Source: Euryarchaeota archaeon UBA439 (GTDB lineage: Archaea; Thermoplasmatota; Poseidoniia; Poseidoniales; Thalassarchaeaceae). From it: DNA of 11,999 nt. Positions 11,268 to 11,999 of the stretch are shown in pieces (positions within the stretch are counted from its first letter, which is position 1; every line of letters starts with the position of its first letter). The notes under the pieces are model-generated. The model searched no databases and was not told the origin of the DNA. It was given only the letters and a program-made list of their open reading frames with translations. The DNA is taken from the NCBI GenBank assembly GCA_002497245.1, contig DANB01000036.1:1-11999 (forward strand). Reading direction: 5' to 3'. A program made the position numbers and the translations under genes.

Positions 11268-11999
11268 TCATTTCTTTCGTGCGAATGCTGCAATCACAAT
11301 CATAAAAATCGTACTAACTAGGCTCAAATTAGGAAGTCCTGAGGAGTTTCCAGATTCCATCGAGTCACAAATTCCATCATTGTCTGCGTCTGAAGGCAAG
11401 ATGCTATTATCCTGAGGATTGGAAAAACACTTATTTTCCAAATAATCAGTCCAACCATCTCCATCATCATCATCATCAGCATTATCTCCTATTCCATCTG
11501 AGTCTAAGTCTGAATATTCCATAGGGTCATACGGAAATGCGTCCAAATCATCAGATGCTCCGTCATTATCGTCGTCAATATCTAACTCGTCACAAATTTC
11601 GTCATTATCAAAATCTGATGGTATTGAATCAGAATCTAATGAATCAGTATTACAAGAATCCTCTATAGAGTCTGATACACCATCTCCATCATCATCAGTA
11701 TCAATTTTATTTTCAATTCCATCATTATCTGTATCGATTGGATATTCGATAGAATTGAAAGGGTCATATCCTAATTCTATCTCAATACTATCATTCCATC
11801 CATCATTATCATCATCTAGATCTTCGTTGTCGCCTATCGAGTCTCCATCATTATCCCACGATTCATTAGGATTATCTGGGAAAATATCTAATTCATTGCC
11901 GACACCATCTCCGTCTCTATCATTATCAGAGTTATCTCCAATACCATCTTCGTCTAAATCATAACTTTCACTAGAATCTAATGGAAAAGCATCATTCTC
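11268..11999 (-). CDS. Thrombospondin type 3 repeat surface protein, C-terminal part
   Basis: The frame is open without a stop from the window's right edge to the TGA at 11268, giving 243 residues of a longer protein whose N-terminus lies outside. Nearly all of it is Asp/Asn-rich TSP3-type calcium-binding repeats of the form D.D.DGI.D..D.DDDGDG, about ten loops by eye. Two repeats carry a Cys pair with identical C-x19-C spacing (SCNTD...EICDE and KCFSN...GICDS), which suggests disulfides and an extracellular location. After SGNSSGLPNLS a hydrophobic segment (about LSLVSTIFMIVIAAFA) ends in RKK*. This is the short-motif, helix, basic-tail layout of archaeal and bacterial C-terminal sorting or anchor signals. 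It is probably a surface-attached, calcium-stiffened protein; its binding partner is unknown. An internal TTG near 11546 is not a real start, since the repeats continue upstream in frame. Confidence 0.88.
   Translation of the reverse strand, partial: ENDAFPLDSSESYDLDEDGIGDNSDNDRDGDGVGNELDIFPDNPNESWDNDGDSIGDNEDLDDDNDGWNDSIEIELGYDPFNSIEYPIDTDNDGIENKIDTDDDGDGVSDSIEDSCNTDSLDSDSIPSDFDNDEICDELDIDDDNDGASDDLDAFPYDPMEYSDLDSDGIGDNADDDDDGDGWTDYLENKCFSNPQDNSILPSDADNDGICDSMESGNSSGLPNLSLVSTIFMIVIAAFARKK

Noticed and set aside
11268..11546. Separate 92-residue protein starting at an internal TTG
   Set aside because: The same frame stays open to the window edge and the repeats continue upstream, so this is the C-terminus of a longer protein.
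11755..11964. Ser/Pro-rich plus-strand frame
   Set aside because: It is the reverse complement of Asp/Asn-rich TSP3 repeat codons (GAT/AAT read as ATC/ATT), a composition artefact.
11450..11999. Repetitive CATCATCATC-like tracts, considered as a CRISPR or simple-repeat array
   Set aside because: The periodicity follows the codons of Asp-rich repeats in one open frame; there are no constant repeats with unique spacers.
1..11999. Mobile element, inverted repeats or integration at the tRNA-Asn gene
   Set aside because: No transposase or integrase, no flanking repeat of the tRNA 3' end and no terminal inverted repeats were seen; the region reads as ordinary chromosomal genes.

Overview
The window most likely comes from an uncultivated, AT-rich planktonic archaeon. 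A Thermoplasmatota relative such as Marine Group II (Poseidoniia) or III is my best guess. Archaeal identity rests on a TFB (TFIIB-type) transcription factor, a GMP synthase split into a stand-alone ATP-pyrophosphatase subunit, TATA-like elements 25-30 nt before starts, and a tRNA gene with an encoded CCA. The lineage guess is inferred from the mix of a thrombospondin-type-3 (TSP3) repeat surface protein, an EF-hand protein and compact gene packing. It has not been tested by phylogeny.

Layout: (1) 1-186, minus: the first 62 residues of a SufS-type cysteine desulfurase, running off the left edge. (2) 287-736, plus: a small DUF2493/SLOG nucleotide-binding-like protein, diverging from sufS and probably leaderless. 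(3) 739-1761, minus: TFB, convergent with the SLOG gene, with a clear TATA box and Shine-Dalgarno (SD) site. (4) 1901-3040, plus: GcvT, the aminomethyltransferase of the glycine cleavage system. (5) 3104-4657, plus: an unusual multidomain protein with two canonical EF-hands, a Trp/Tyr-rich module, a hydrophobic glycine-rich helix, acidic VEVP repeats and a C-terminal beta-rich (possible OB-fold) domain. (6) 4654-5493, minus: an extended-SDR/epimerase-like protein lacking both the Gly-rich nucleotide motif and YxxxK. (7) 5617-8501, plus: the glycine dehydrogenase subunits GcvPA and GcvPB, translationally coupled through a TTG start behind a 10-base SD. (8) 8537-9391, plus: a four-helix membrane protein of unknown function. 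(9) 9448-11160, plus: purE, guaA subunit B and a single-domain O6-alkylguanine-DNA methyltransferase, closely packed. (10) 11192-11267, plus: tRNA-Asn(GTT). (11) 11268-11999, minus: the C-terminal part of a secreted or surface TSP3 repeat protein ending in a sorting-signal-like tail.

The main functional theme is one-carbon and purine metabolism. GcvT, GcvPA and GcvPB turn glycine into CO2, ammonia and methylene-tetrahydrofolate. PurE and GuaA-B act in IMP/GMP synthesis, which in many organisms uses folate one-carbon units. The H and L proteins of the glycine cleavage system are not in the window. No mobile element, CRISPR array or obvious defence island is visible. The least explained genes are the EF-hand protein, the motif-less SDR-like protein and the membrane protein. 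I see no evidence that they form one new system, so each is reported separately. No stretch longer than 300 bases lacks a gene.
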